From assembly GCA_025352045.1 (NCBI GenBank), contig JANXUD010000029.1, forward strand, positions 1-37,474: DNA of 37,474 bases, in the 5' to 3' direction. The DNA is from Gammaproteobacteria bacterium. Its GTDB lineage: Bacteria; Pseudomonadota; Gammaproteobacteria; Xanthomonadales; Xanthomonadaceae. The notes beneath the pieces are model-generated. The model worked only from the letters and a program-made list of their open reading frames with translations, searched no databases and was not told the origin of the DNA. Shown here piece by piece: positions 13,472 to 22,045 of the stretch; the first letter of the stretch is position 1, and each line of letters opens with the position of its first letter. A program made the translations under genes and the position numbers.

Positions 13472-14743
13472 ATGAGCCCGACCGACCCACGGGGCGACGA
13501 CGCCGACGAGCGCGTGGTCCCGGCGCCCCTGATGCCCGATCCTGCAAACGGCCCGGCCGATGGCGCGCCGGTGCCGCTGGCCGACCCTGGGATGTCGCCA
13601 GGCGCTCCGACGACGACCGCCATCGGTCCGGCGCTGACCGACGTGCCGGTGTACGCGCTCGACGCACTGCAGGCCCCGCCCGCCGACGCCGAGGCAGCGC
13701 CGCGCGACGGCCGCGGTGCACTGGCGGTGATCGCCCTGATCCTCGGCCTGGCGGCCTGTTGGCTGGCGCGCGACCTGCTGGTGCCGATCATGCTGGCGAT
13801 GATGCTGGCCCTGCTCGCCAATCCCCTGGTCAGCCGCCTGCACAAGCTGTGGATCCCGCGCTGGATCGGCTCGCTGCTGGTGGTCGTCGGCGGCCTCGCC
13901 CTGGGCGTGTGGCTGGCCAGCCTGCTGGTCGCGCCGGCCACCGACTGGATCAAGCAGGCGCCCACCGAACTGCGCCAGGTCGCCCCGAAATTCAGGGCGC
14001 TCACGCGCCAGGTCGAACAGGCCAACAAGGCCGCGGCCTCGATCGCCAAGGCCGCCGGTGCGCCGGTGGCCAATGCGAGCACCGCCGACATGGACAAGCC
14101 GCGGCCGCCCAACCTGTGGTCAATGATCGCCGGTGCGCCGCGCGTGCTCGCCTCGATCGGTGCGGTGGTGCTGCTGTCGTATTTCTTCCTGGTGTACGGG
14201 CAGGACCTGCAGCGGCACGCCATCGCCCGCATGGACGGCAACCAGCGCAAGCAGTTGACCATCGAGATCATGAGGACGATCGAGGCCGACCTGTCGCGCT
14301 ACGTGCTGACGATCAGCTTCATCAACGCCATGCTCGGCCTGCTGCTCACCGGTGGCCTGGTCTGGATGGGCCTTGACTGGAGCGATGCCCTGCTCTGGGG
14401 CACGCTCGCGGCCCTGCTCAACTTCGTGCCCTACGTGGGCCCGCTGACCGGCGTGCTGCTGCTCGGCCTGGTCGGCCTGGTGACCTTCGGCAAGCCCTCG
14501 CAGATGGTGATGCCGCCCGCCCTGTACCTGGGCCTGCACATGCTCGAATCGCAGGCGATCACGCCGGTCATCCTCGGCCGGCGCATGGCGCTGTCGCCGC
14601 TGGTGATGCTGCTGTGGCTGATGCTGTGGGGCTTCCTGTGGGGCATCCCGGGCCTCCTGCTGGCGGTGCCGATGCTGGCCAGCCTGAAGATCGTGGCCGA
14701 GCGGGTGGAGCGCTGGCAGGGCTGGGCCAAGGTGATCGAATAA
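13472..14743 (+). CDS. AI-2E/PerM-family (DUF20) transporter, second tandem copy
   Basis: A 423-residue paralogue of the preceding gene, strongly similar from the first membrane helix onward: 'LLVPIMLAMMLALLANPLV', 'LVAPATDWIKQAPTELRQVA', 'ANKAAASIAKAAGA', 'LHMLESQAITPVILGRRMAL' and 'SPLVMLLWLMLWGFLWGIPG'. It has a longer hydrophilic N-terminus (about 80 residues, Asp/Pro/Ala-rich) and no repeat-derived segment. ATG 13472 is preferred over an in-frame GTG six bases upstream. The pair clearly arose by tandem duplication. Neither substrate nor partner is identifiable. A paired REP hairpin lies after its stop and probably isolates it from the next gene. Confidence 0.9.
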   Translation: MSPTDPRGDDADERVVPAPLMPDPANGPADGAPVPLADPGMSPGAPTTTAIGPALTDVPVYALDALQAPPADAEAAPRDGRGALAVIALILGLAACWLARDLLVPIMLAMMLALLANPLVSRLHKLWIPRWIGSLLVVVGGLALGVWLASLLVAPATDWIKQAPTELRQVAPKFRALTRQVEQANKAAASIAKAAGAPVANASTADMDKPRPPNLWSMIAGAPRVLASIGAVVLLSYFFLVYGQDLQRHAIARMDGNQRKQLTIEIMRTIEADLSRYVLTISFINAMLGLLLTGGLVWMGLDWSDALLWGTLAALLNFVPYVGPLTGVLLLGLVGLVTFGKPSQMVMPPALYLGLHMLESQAITPVILGRRMALSPLVMLLWLMLWGFLWGIPGLLLAVPMLASLKIVAERVERWQGWAKVIE

Positions 14744-14756
14744 GCGGGAGGGGCTG

Positions 14757-14806
14757 CAGGAGCGGCTTCAGCCGCGATCCGAAATCGCGGCTGGAGCCGC
14801 TCCCAC
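14757..14806. repeat. Paired inverted REP-like repeats forming a 20-bp hairpin
   Basis: GGAGCGGCTTCAGCCGCGAT (14759-14778) and ATCGCGGCTGGAGCCGCTCC (14784-14803) pair over 20 bp with a single wobble position and a 5-nt loop. This is the intergenic arrangement normal for REP elements. It lies 15 bp after the permease stop and 19 bp before the phosphatase start, and probably acts as an mRNA-end or attenuation structure. Confidence 0.8.
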
Positions 14807-14822
14807 GCGGTAAAATCGCGGC

Positions 14823-15542
14823 ATGCCGCTCCCCGCCCCCAAGGCCCTCAGCCTCGACCTCGACGACACGCTCTGGCCGATCTGGCCGGTGATCGAGCAG
14901 GCGGAGCTGGCCCTGCACGATTTCCTCAGTGAACGCTGCCCGCGCACCGCGGCGATGTATCCGATCCCGCGCATGCGCGAACTGCGCGACGAGATCGCCG
15001 GAATGCATCCGCACCTGGCCCACGACTTCACCGTGCAGCGCAAGCTCTCGCTTGCGCATGCACTGCGCGCGGCGGGCGATGACGAGGTGCACGTGCAGGG
15101 CGCGTTCGACACCTTCTACGCGGCGCGCAACCGGATCGCCTTCTACCCCGACGCGCTGGCCGCGCTCGACCGCCTGGCCGCGCGCTGGCCGATCGCGGCG
15201 CTGACCAATGGCAATGCGGACCTGGACGCGATCGGCATCGCCGACCGCTTCGTCGCCTGCATCACCGCGCGCGGCGTCGGCCATGCCAAACCCGATGCGC
15301 CGATCTTCCGCCACACTTGCGAAGCCTTGGGCGTGACGCCGGGAGAGCTGCTGCACGTGGGCGACGATCCCCTGCTCGATGTCGCGGGCGCCGCACGCGC
15401 CGGCATCCGCAGCTGCTGGATCAATCGGCGCAACGAAGCCTGGCCGGACGAGCTGCCCGCGCCCGACCTTCAATTCAGCACGCTCGCGGGCTTGGCCGAC
15501 TGGCTGGACCGGTGCCATCCGCTGCGCGAGGAATCCGCATGA
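14823..15542 (+). CDS. HAD-family phosphatase, YigB-like
   Basis: A 239-residue HAD hydrolase. Motif I 'LSLDLDDTLWP' gives the D12/D14 nucleophile and acid; motif II is 'ALTNGN'; motif III is the lysine in 'GHAKPDAPIF'; motif IV is 'HVGDDPLLDVAGA'. The helical cap between motifs I and II, and the 'LDLDDTLW' plus 'LTNGNADLDAIGI' pattern, are closest to YigB, which dephosphorylates FMN and a riboflavin precursor. HAD substrate cannot be read from sequence alone. ATG 14823 comes just after the REP hairpin with no strong Shine-Dalgarno. Its stop overlaps the ATG of the following aminopeptidase gene (ATGA), so the two are translationally coupled. Confidence 0.88.
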   Translation: MPLPAPKALSLDLDDTLWPIWPVIEQAELALHDFLSERCPRTAAMYPIPRMRELRDEIAGMHPHLAHDFTVQRKLSLAHALRAAGDDEVHVQGAFDTFYAARNRIAFYPDALAALDRLAARWPIAALTNGNADLDAIGIADRFVACITARGVGHAKPDAPIFRHTCEALGVTPGELLHVGDDPLLDVAGAARAGIRSCWINRRNEAWPDELPAPDLQFSTLAGLADWLDRCHPLREESA

Positions 15543-16924
15543 CCCTGCCTGCCTGCTTCCTCACCGCCGATGCCGCGGGCGCCGCCGAGGCGATCGCCAT
15601 CCATGTCCTGGACCGCGCGAGCTGGACCGACTGGCGGGCTGCGCAGGCGTCCACCACGCTGACCTGGGTGGATGCGAACAATTTCACCCCGGCTGCCGGC
15701 AGCCTGCTGCTGTTGCCCGGCGCCGACGGCCGGCCGCGCGGCGTGCTGGCGGCAATCGCCGACGCCAACGATCCGTTCGCGCTGGCGCATCTGCCGGCCC
15801 TGCTGCCGCCCGGGGTGTATCGGGTGGCGGCCGACTCGCCGCTGCAAGTTGATCCCGCGCTCTTGCAGTTGGGCTGGGGCCTCGGCGCCTACCGGTTCGA
15901 CCGCTACGTCACGCTGCCGCGCGCACCCGCGCGCCTGGTGCTGGCGGGCGCACCCGATGCCGCCGCGCAGGCGCAGCTGGCGGCGACCGTGCTGGTGCGC
16001 GACCTGGTCAATACGCCGACCGAGCAGATGGGCCCGGAGCAATTGCAGGCCGTCGCCGAAACGATCGCGCGGGCGCATGGCGCGCACTGCCATGCGATCG
16101 TCGGCGACGCCCTGCTCAGCGAGAATTTCCCGACCATCCACGCCGTTGGCCGCGCCAGCCATCGCGCGCCGCGGCTGATCGTGCTGGAGTGGGGCGATCC
16201 GGCGCATCCGCGCGTGGCCATCGTCGGCAAGGGCGTGTGCTTCGATACCGGCGGCCTGGACCTGAAATCGGCCGACGGCATGCGCTGGATGAAAAAGGAC
16301 ATGGGCGGCGCCGCGCACGCACTGGCCCTGGCCCAGCTGGTGATGGCGATGAAGCTGCCTGTGCGCATGCAGGTGCTGGTGCCGGCGGTCGAAAACGCGA
16401 TCGCCGCCAATGCCTTCCGCCCGGGCGAAGTGATCGTCACGCGCGCGGGCCTGAGCGTGGAGGTGGACAACACCGACGCGGAAGGTCGCCTGGTACTGTG
16501 CGATGCGCTTGCCTATGCGGCCGAGTCAAAACCCGGTGTGCTGATTGATTTCGCGACCCTCACTGGCGCGGCTCGGGTTGCGCTCGGGCCCGAAGTGCCG
16601 GCCCTGTTCGCCAATGACGAGGCCCAGGCGGCGTCCTTCCTCGGCGCCGGCGAGCGCGTGCGCGACCGGGTCTGGCGGATGCCGCTCTGGCGGCCCTACC
16701 TGAGCTACCTCAAGAGCAATGTCGCCGACCTCGCCAACAGCGGTCCATCGCGGATGGCGGGGGCAATCTCCGCGGCGCTGTACCTGGAGCGTTTCGTGCC
16801 CGAGGGCCAGCCGTGGCTGCACCTGGACGCCTACGCCTGGAACGACGGCGAGCGCCCCGGCCGACCGGCCGGCGGCGAGGCCCAGGGACTGCGCGCCGCC
16901 TTCGAGTTCCTGCGCACGCGATGA
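15539..16924 (+). CDS. M17 leucyl-aminopeptidase family protein
   Basis: A 461-residue cytosolic metallo-aminopeptidase. The C-terminal catalytic domain shows 'GKGVCFDTGGLDLKSADGM' (K231, D236, K243), 'MKKDMGGAAHALALAQ' (D254) and the signature 'NTDAEGRLVL' (D313, E315, R317), the two-metal site of PepA-type enzymes. The N-terminal domain (1-150) is divergent, as in the shorter PepB-like members. ATG 15539 overlaps the stop of the phosphatase; an upstream in-frame extension is antisense-like and rejected. It probably acts in peptide turnover. PepA proteins can also bind DNA at Xer sites, but nothing here tells whether this protein does. Confidence 0.92.
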   Translation: MTLPACFLTADAAGAAEAIAIHVLDRASWTDWRAAQASTTLTWVDANNFTPAAGSLLLLPGADGRPRGVLAAIADANDPFALAHLPALLPPGVYRVAADSPLQVDPALLQLGWGLGAYRFDRYVTLPRAPARLVLAGAPDAAAQAQLAATVLVRDLVNTPTEQMGPEQLQAVAETIARAHGAHCHAIVGDALLSENFPTIHAVGRASHRAPRLIVLEWGDPAHPRVAIVGKGVCFDTGGLDLKSADGMRWMKKDMGGAAHALALAQLVMAMKLPVRMQVLVPAVENAIAANAFRPGEVIVTRAGLSVEVDNTDAEGRLVLCDALAYAAESKPGVLIDFATLTGAARVALGPEVPALFANDEAQAASFLGAGERVRDRVWRMPLWRPYLSYLKSNVADLANSGPSRMAGAISAALYLERFVPEGQPWLHLDAYAWNDGERPGRPAGGEAQGLRAAFEFLRTR

Positions 16925-17013
16925 CGGCGTGAAATTCTGACTTCCGGCAGGTTGCCGCGCATCAGGCCAACCCCCACACTTCGCGGCGTCCCCCAACCTG
17001 CGACCCGCCGCCA

Positions 17014-18225
17014 ATGGCTTCTTCCGCCGACCTGCTCAAGGAACTGCGCATCGACCGCCGCCCCGGCGCGCTGAAAAAGCGCCGCCGCTGGCCCTGGATC
17101 GTCGGCGCGCTGGTGCTGGTGGTGGCGATCTTCATGGTGATGGGCGCGATGCGGCCGGTCGCGGTGGAGACCGCTGTCGCCCGGTCTGCCGCCGAGGGCG
17201 GCCCGGCCAGCGTGCTGGACGCGTCTGGTTTCGTTACGGCGCGCCGCATCGCCACCGTGTCCTCGAAAATCACCGGCAAGGTGCGCGAGGTGATGATCGA
17301 GGAAGGCCAGCGCGTCACCGAAGGCCAGGTCCTCGCGACGCTGGATCCCTCGGATGCCAACGCGCAGAAGGAGCTCGCGCAGTCGCAGCTGGCCTCGGCC
17401 CAGTCGCAGCTGGCCGAAGCGCAGGCCCAGCTCACCTTGGCCGAGCGTACGCTCAAGCGCCAGCGCGAGCTGGCGGCGAAACAACTCATCGCCGCCTCGG
17501 CGCTGGACGCCGCCGTCGCCGATCGCGATTCGCGCGCGGCGCGCCTCATCGCCCTGCGCCGCGCCGTCAACGTGTCGCGCGACCAGTTGGCGATTGCCGG
17601 CCTGGGCGCCGACAACACGGTGATCCGCGCGCCGTTCTCCGGCGTGATCGTCACCAAGGCCGCGCAGCCGGGCGAGATGATCTCGCCGATCTCCGGCGGC
17701 GGCGGCAGCATCCGCACCGGCATCGGCACCCTGGTGGACATGGATTCGCTCGAGGTGCAGGTGGACGTCAACGAGGCCTACATCGGCCGCGTGCAGCCGC
17801 AGATGCCGGTGGAAGCGGTGCTCAACGCCTACCCGGACTGGAAGATCCCGGGCGAGGTGATCGCCATCATCCCGACCGCCGACCGCAGCAAGGCGACGGT
17901 GAAGGTGCGCATCCAGCTCAGCTCGAAGGACACGCGCATCGTGCCCGACATGGGCGTGCGGGTGAGCTTCCTGGAGGCCAACAAGCCGGGCGCGACCAAG
18001 CCCACCGGCGTCTGGGTGCCGACCCGCGCTGTCGCGACCAAGGACGGCAAGAGCGCGGTCTACGTCATCACCGACGGCAAGGCCCGGCGCGTGGAAATCA
18101 GCGCGGGCGAAGTGCGTGACGTGGACCAGCTGGTGACCAAGGGCCTCAAGGGTGGAGAGACGGTGATCCTCTCGCCCCCCGATACCCTGCGCGACGGCGC
18201 CCGCGTCACGATCAAGAAGGCCTAG
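17014..18225 (+). CDS. Periplasmic adaptor (HlyD/MacA-type membrane fusion protein)
   Basis: A 403-residue adaptor. A basic N-terminus leads to one membrane helix (about 28-46, 'WIVGALVLVVAIFMVMGAM'). The lipoyl half-motif 'ASSKITGKVREVMIEEGQRV'-like region (from about residue 88) is followed by an alpha-helical hairpin (about 115-195, repeated 'AQSQLAEAQAQL'), the second lipoyl half 'IRAPFSGVIVTKAAQPGEMI', then beta-barrel and membrane-proximal parts. It is the first gene of a four-gene operon (spacings of 3, 1 and 1 bp) with an ABC ATPase and two FtsX-like permeases, so it should bridge an inner-membrane exporter to an outer-membrane channel. No TolC-like gene is nearby, so a channel encoded elsewhere is likely. 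Substrate unknown. Confidence 0.9.
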   Translation: MASSADLLKELRIDRRPGALKKRRRWPWIVGALVLVVAIFMVMGAMRPVAVETAVARSAAEGGPASVLDASGFVTARRIATVSSKITGKVREVMIEEGQRVTEGQVLATLDPSDANAQKELAQSQLASAQSQLAEAQAQLTLAERTLKRQRELAAKQLIAASALDAAVADRDSRAARLIALRRAVNVSRDQLAIAGLGADNTVIRAPFSGVIVTKAAQPGEMISPISGGGGSIRTGIGTLVDMDSLEVQVDVNEAYIGRVQPQMPVEAVLNAYPDWKIPGEVIAIIPTADRSKATVKVRIQLSSKDTRIVPDMGVRVSFLEANKPGATKPTGVWVPTRAVATKDGKSAVYVITDGKARRVEISAGEVRDVDQLVTKGLKGGETVILSPPDTLRDGARVTIKKA

Positions 18226-18228
18226 GCC

Positions 18229-18954
18229 ATGGGCACGGCCAGCAACCTGCGCGCCGCCGACGGCCTGCGCGCGCTCGTCGAGATCCGCGGCCTGACCAAG
18301 GCCTATGTGCGCGGCAAGCAGGTGGTCGAAGTACTGCATGGCATCGACCTGGACATCCCCGAGGGCGATTTCGTCGCGCTGATGGGGCCATCGGGCTCGG
18401 GCAAGACCACGCTGCTGAACCTGATCGGCGGGCTCGACTCGCCCAGCGGCGGCGTGCTGATGATCGACGGCGACCGCATCGAGGAGCATTCCAGTGACGA
18501 GCTGGCGGCCTGGCGGGCGGCGACGGTGGGCTTCATCTTCCAGAGCTACAACCTGATGCCGGTGCTGAGCGCGCAGAGGAACGTGGAGCTGCCGCTGCTT
18601 TTAACCGACATGACGTCGAGTGAGCGGGCACGCAGGGCGAGTGTGGCACTCGAATTGGTCGGCCTGGGCGACCGGGCCACGCACAAGCCCAATGAACTGT
18701 CCGGCGGCCAGCAGCAGCGCGTGGCGATTGCGCGCGCGCTGGTGTCCGACCCGCGGATCCTGATCTGCGACGAGCCCACCGGCGACCTCGACCGCAAGAC
18801 CGCGGACGAAGTGCTGACCCTGCTGCAGAAGCTCAACCAGGACTTCGGCAAGACCATCGTGATGGTCACGCACGACCCACAGGCGGCGAAATACGCAAAG
18901 CACACGGTGCACCTCGACAAGGGCACCCTGGTCAGCGATCCGGGCGATCACTAG
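18229..18954 (+). CDS. ABC transporter ATP-binding protein, MacB/LolD type
   Basis: A 241-residue ATPase with all nucleotide-binding motifs: Walker A '[18 protein letters not shown]', Q-loop '[19 protein letters not shown]', signature '[15 protein letters not shown]', Walker B '[12 protein letters not shown]' and switch histidine 'VMVTHD'. The sequence type is that of the MacB/LolD group, which works with FtsX-like permeases in mechanotransmission rather than classic transport. It begins 3 bp after the adaptor stop and ends 1 bp before the first permease. It should power the complex formed by its operon neighbours. Confidence 0.95.
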   Translation: MGTASNLRAADGLRALVEIRGLTKAYVRGKQVVEVLHGIDLDIPEGDFVALMGPSGSGKTTLLNLIGGLDSPSGGVLMIDGDRIEEHSSDELAAWRAATVGFIFQSYNLMPVLSAQRNVELPLLLTDMTSSERARRASVALELVGLGDRATHKPNELSGGQQQRVAIARALVSDPRILICDEPTGDLDRKTADEVLTLLQKLNQDFGKTIVMVTHDPQAAKYAKHTVHLDKGTLVSDPGDH

Positions 18955-18955
18955 G

Positions 18956-20116
18956 ATGCTGGCGAAATACCTGCCCCTGATCGGCAGCGCCCTGCTGCGC
19001 AAGAAGACGCGCACGGCGTTCACCCTGCTCTCGCTCGCCGCGGCCTTCCTGCTGATCGGCCTGTTGCAGGCGGTGAACTCGGTGATGTCGGGCGGCGCGG
19101 ACTTCCTCGGCGCCAGCCGGCTGATCACCCAGGCCAAGACTTCGTTTACCCAACCCCTGCCGATGCGGCAGTTGCAACAGGTCGAGGCGGTGCCCGGCGT
19201 GCAGTTCGTGTCGCACTCGCAGTTCTTCGGCGGCACCTACCAGGACAACACCGGCTTCTTCCCGCAGTTCGCGGTGAACCCGCAGCGCCTGTTCGACACC
19301 TATCCGGAGTGGGTGCTGCCGGAATCGCAGCGGCGCGCCTTCATCTCGACCCAGGACGGCGCCATCGCCGGCAAGCTGCTGGCCGACAAGTACGGCTGGA
19401 AGGTCGGCGACATGATCCCGCTGAACAGCTCCATCTGGACCAAGACCGACGGCACCCGGGTCTGGCAGTGGCGCCTGGTCGGCATCTTCGACGGCCGCGA
19501 TGCGGAGTGGTCCAAGCGCGCCAACCTGATGTACCTCAACTACGCCATGTTCGACGAATCCCGCGTCGAAGGCGCGCGTGGCCTCGCCGGTGTCTGGGTG
19601 GTGCGGGTCAGCGATCCGCTGCAGAGCGAGCGCATCGCCGCGGCGATCGACAAGAAGTTCGAGAACTCCGCCGACGAGACCAAGACCCAGAGCGAGCAGG
19701 AGTTCCAGCTCGGCTTCCTCAAGCAGATCGGCAACATCGGCTTCATCCTCAACGCGATCTCCGGCGCGGTGTTCTTCACCATCCTGATCCTGACCGGTTA
19801 CACGATGAGCCAGTCGGTGCGCGAGCGGATCCCGGAGCTGGCGGTGCTGAAGTGCCTTGGCTTCACCGATCGCACCGTGCTCGGCCTGGTGCTGGCCGAA
19901 TCGCTCGCGCTGAGCCTGATCGGCGCCATTGCCGGCATGATCCTGGCGACGATCCTGCCGCCGCTGCTGCTGCCGCCCGAGTACCCGATCCGCGCCAGTG
20001 CCGGCGTCTGGGCGTTCGCCGGCGTGGCCGTGCTGTTCCTCGCGGCGGCCGTGGGCCTGCCGCCGGCGCTACGCGCGATGCGGCTGCGCATCGTCGATGC
20101 ACTGGCGGGGCGCTGA
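18956..20116 (+). CDS. FtsX-like ABC permease, first of two
   Basis: A 386-residue MacB-type permease: an N-terminal membrane helix ('TLLSLAAAFLLIGLLQAV', about residues 22-40), a large periplasmic domain (about 45-260), then three C-terminal helices ('ISGAVFFTILILTGYTM', 'ALSLIGAIAGMILATILPP', 'WAFAGVAVLFLAAAVGLPP'). The coupling-helix segment 'VRERIPELAVLKCLGFTD' contacts the ATPase. The gene directly follows the ATPase gene and is followed after 1 bp by a second permease of the same build. The two presumably form a heterodimer, unlike MacB itself, which is a homodimer with fused ATPase. The start ATG 18956 has GG bases close upstream but no strong Shine-Dalgarno, consistent with coupling. 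Confidence 0.9.
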   Translation: MLAKYLPLIGSALLRKKTRTAFTLLSLAAAFLLIGLLQAVNSVMSGGADFLGASRLITQAKTSFTQPLPMRQLQQVEAVPGVQFVSHSQFFGGTYQDNTGFFPQFAVNPQRLFDTYPEWVLPESQRRAFISTQDGAIAGKLLADKYGWKVGDMIPLNSSIWTKTDGTRVWQWRLVGIFDGRDAEWSKRANLMYLNYAMFDESRVEGARGLAGVWVVRVSDPLQSERIAAAIDKKFENSADETKTQSEQEFQLGFLKQIGNIGFILNAISGAVFFTILILTGYTMSQSVRERIPELAVLKCLGFTDRTVLGLVLAESLALSLIGAIAGMILATILPPLLLPPEYPIRASAGVWAFAGVAVLFLAAAVGLPPALRAMRLRIVDALAGR

Positions 20117-20117
20117 G

Positions 20118-21296
20118 ATGAGCACCTTGACGCAAGTCCGCGAGATCGTGCTGATGAACCTGCGCAGCATCCCGCAGCGTCTTGGCGCCTCGCTGGTAAT
20201 CGTGATCGGCATCGGCGGCGTGGTCGGCGTGCTGGTGGCGATGCTGTCCATGTCAGCGGGCCTGGACAAAACGCTGACCGCCACCGGCGACCCGGATCGC
20301 GCGATCATCCTGCGCGGCGGCTCCAATGGCGAACTGGCCAGCTTCCTGGACCGCGCCTCGGGCACCCTGGTCAAGCAGGACCCGGCGATCGCGCGCGGCG
20401 CCGACGACCTGCCCGCGGCGTCGGGCGAGCTCATCGTGATCACCGAAGTGCCGCGCAAGGGCGATACCAGCGGCGCCAACGTGACCCTGCGCGGCGTCGA
20501 GCCCAACGGCTTCGTGCTGCGCCCCGAGGTGAAGCTGGTCGCGGGCCGGCGCTTCCGGCCCGGCCTGCAGGAGCTGATCGTCGGCGATGGCGCGTACGGC
20601 CAGTTCGCGGGACTCGACGTCGGCCAGCAGCTGAAATTCCGAGGTAGCTACTGGAGCATCGTCGGCCGCTTCCACTCCGGCGATGCCCACGACTCGGAGC
20701 TATGGACGGACCTTGAAACTGCGCAGAACGCGTTCGGACGCAGCGGCGTGTCCTCCGTGCTGGTCAAGCTGACTTCGCGCGATGCGTTCGACTCGCTGAA
20801 GAAGCGCCTCACCGAGAACAAGCAGCTCAACGTGGACGTGCAGACCGAGAAGGAATTCTTTGGCGCGCAGTCGGCGGGCACCACCAAGACCATCGGCATC
20901 GTCACCACCCTGGTCGCGATCATCATGGCCATCGGCGCACTGTTCGGCGCCCTGAACACCATGTATTCCGCCGTGTCCGCGCGCACGGCCGAGATCGGCA
21001 CCCTGCGCGCGCTGGGCTTCGGCAGCCTGCCGGTGGTGGCTTCGGTGATGGCCGAGGCGATGGCGCTGTCGGTGCTCGGCGGCCTGCTCGGCGCGGGCAT
21101 CGCGTACGCGCTGTTCAACGGTTATTCGGTGTCGACCCTGGGCGGCAACTTCACCCAGATCGCCTTCAACTTCGCGGTGACGCCGGCGCTGGTCGTGCGC
21201 GGCCTGGTGTGGGCGCTGCTGATCGGCTTCGTGGGCGGCGCCTTCCCGGCGGTGCGGGCCGCACGCTTGCCGGTGACCGAGGCACTTCGCGGGTGA
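20118..21296 (+). CDS. FtsX-like ABC permease, second of two
   Basis: A 392-residue permease with the same plan as its neighbour: first helix about residues 23-45 ('ASLVIVIGIGGVVGVLVAML'), periplasmic domain about 46-270, and a C-terminal bundle beginning 'TTLVAIIMAIGALFGALNTM' with the coupling segment 'SARTAEIGTLRALGFGSLPV'. The end 'GAFPAVRAARLPVTEALRG' is the standard C-terminus of MacB/LolC-type permeases. ATG 20118 is 1 bp beyond the previous stop (TGAGATG); the longer frame into the upstream gene is an overlap artefact. It is the last gene of the export operon. Confidence 0.9.
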   Translation: MSTLTQVREIVLMNLRSIPQRLGASLVIVIGIGGVVGVLVAMLSMSAGLDKTLTATGDPDRAIILRGGSNGELASFLDRASGTLVKQDPAIARGADDLPAASGELIVITEVPRKGDTSGANVTLRGVEPNGFVLRPEVKLVAGRRFRPGLQELIVGDGAYGQFAGLDVGQQLKFRGSYWSIVGRFHSGDAHDSELWTDLETAQNAFGRSGVSSVLVKLTSRDAFDSLKKRLTENKQLNVDVQTEKEFFGAQSAGTTKTIGIVTTLVAIIMAIGALFGALNTMYSAVSARTAEIGTLRALGFGSLPVVASVMAEAMALSVLGGLLGAGIAYALFNGYSVSTLGGNFTQIAFNFAVTPALVVRGLVWALLIGFVGGAFPAVRAARLPVTEALRG

Positions 21297-21309
21297 GTGC
21301 GTCGTTGCG

Positions 21310-21615
21310 ATGAGCCGGCTCGGCATGCTCCTGCGGCGCGGCATGGCGGCCACTGGCGACGGCAGCCCGGCGCCCCTGGGCTCGCGCCTGGACGTGATGC
21401 TGGCGATCGCCACGTGCATGCCGGCGGACGAGGACGCGGCTGCGCGCCTGTCGCTCAGCCTTGAGGTCGAGTCCGCGGCGGACAGTGACGCTCCGCGCTG
21501 TATCGTCGTGCGCGGCGACTGGGGCGAGGCCGAGCTCGGCGTCCTGCGGTCGCTGTGCGAGGTGCTCGACGCGCGCTATTTCGACGCTGCAGCGAGTGAC
21601 TTCCAGCGGCTCTGA
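21310..21615 (+). CDS. Hypothetical protein, possibly part of the export operon
   Basis: A 101-residue protein that I do not recognise. ATG 21310 lies 13 bp after the second permease. The C-terminal half ('LSLEVESAADSDAPRCIVVR' followed by 'GDWGEAELGVLRSLCEVLDA') reads like an ordinary alternating beta/alpha soluble domain. There is no signal peptide or membrane helix. Position suggests co-transcription with the exporter, but nothing indicates a role. The first 30 residues may not be translated; M30 is an alternative start. Moderate confidence that it is a real gene. Confidence 0.5.
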   Translation: MSRLGMLLRRGMAATGDGSPAPLGSRLDVMLAIATCMPADEDAAARLSLSLEVESAADSDAPRCIVVRGDWGEAELGVLRSLCEVLDARYFDAAASDFQRL

Positions 21616-21684
21616 CAGGAGACGGTCGCGCTGGCCAGCGCCGGGGCGTTGCACGCGACGGCCCGCTCGCCCATGCTGGGTCGC

Positions 21685-21954
21685 ATGAACGACGCCTACT
21701 TCGACAAGCTGAGCCGCCGCGCGGTGGCGCCCGACAGCGTGCGCGCCAAGGGCCCGCTGACCGATCCCAGGACCTACGGCGTGTTCGAGCTGCCGGCGTC
21801 GAGCGGCGCGGTGCGGCGCTACCGCATGGGCAATTATCCGATCCGGCTGATCGAGCTGGAGCAGGAGTTCAAGCGCTGCAAGCTGCTGTTCGTGTTCCGG
21901 GTTCGCTCCGATGCGGTGGCGATGGCCGGGCTGCTCAATGCGCGCGACGCCTGA
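21685..21954 (+). CDS. Small hypothetical protein
   Basis: An 89-residue protein with the segments 'YGVFELPASSGAVRRYRMGN' and 'LIELEQEFKRCKLLFVFR'. It is soluble, basic and has a helical C-terminus ending 'AMAGLLNARDA'. ATG 21685 is preferred over the longer frame because the protein-like sequence starts there. Function is unknown. Its 3' end lies 22 bp before the HigB toxin fossil, so the loss of most of higB may have happened at this junction. Confidence 0.6.
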   Translation: MNDAYFDKLSRRAVAPDSVRAKGPLTDPRTYGVFELPASSGAVRRYRMGNYPIRLIELEQEFKRCKLLFVFRVRSDAVAMAGLLNARDA

Positions 21955-21976
21955 ACCGTGCGGACCCCAGCAAAGG

Positions 21977-22045
21977 CGCTGGCGGCTCACATTCGAATTT
22001 CGGGACGGAAATGCATACGTCCTGGACTATGAGGACTATCACTGA
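21977..22045 (+). pseudogene. higB: HigB toxin fossil (last 22 codons only)
   Basis: The frame ending at TGA 22043-22045 encodes 'LTFEFRDGNAYVLDYEDYH' preceded by RWR. This is the conserved C-terminus of HigB (RelE-superfamily) toxins, which typically end in a DYEDYH-like motif. Upstream the frame runs into unrelated sequence and then overlaps the previous gene, so about three-quarters of the toxin is missing. The stop overlaps the HigA start in the pattern TGATG normal for higBA operons, confirming identity. It cannot encode an active ribonuclease. Confidence 0.85.

Noticed and set aside
12058-14271. 737-residue minus-strand open frame across both AI-2E permease genes
   Set aside because: Shadow of two paralogous genes with clear membrane helices and family signatures on the plus strand.
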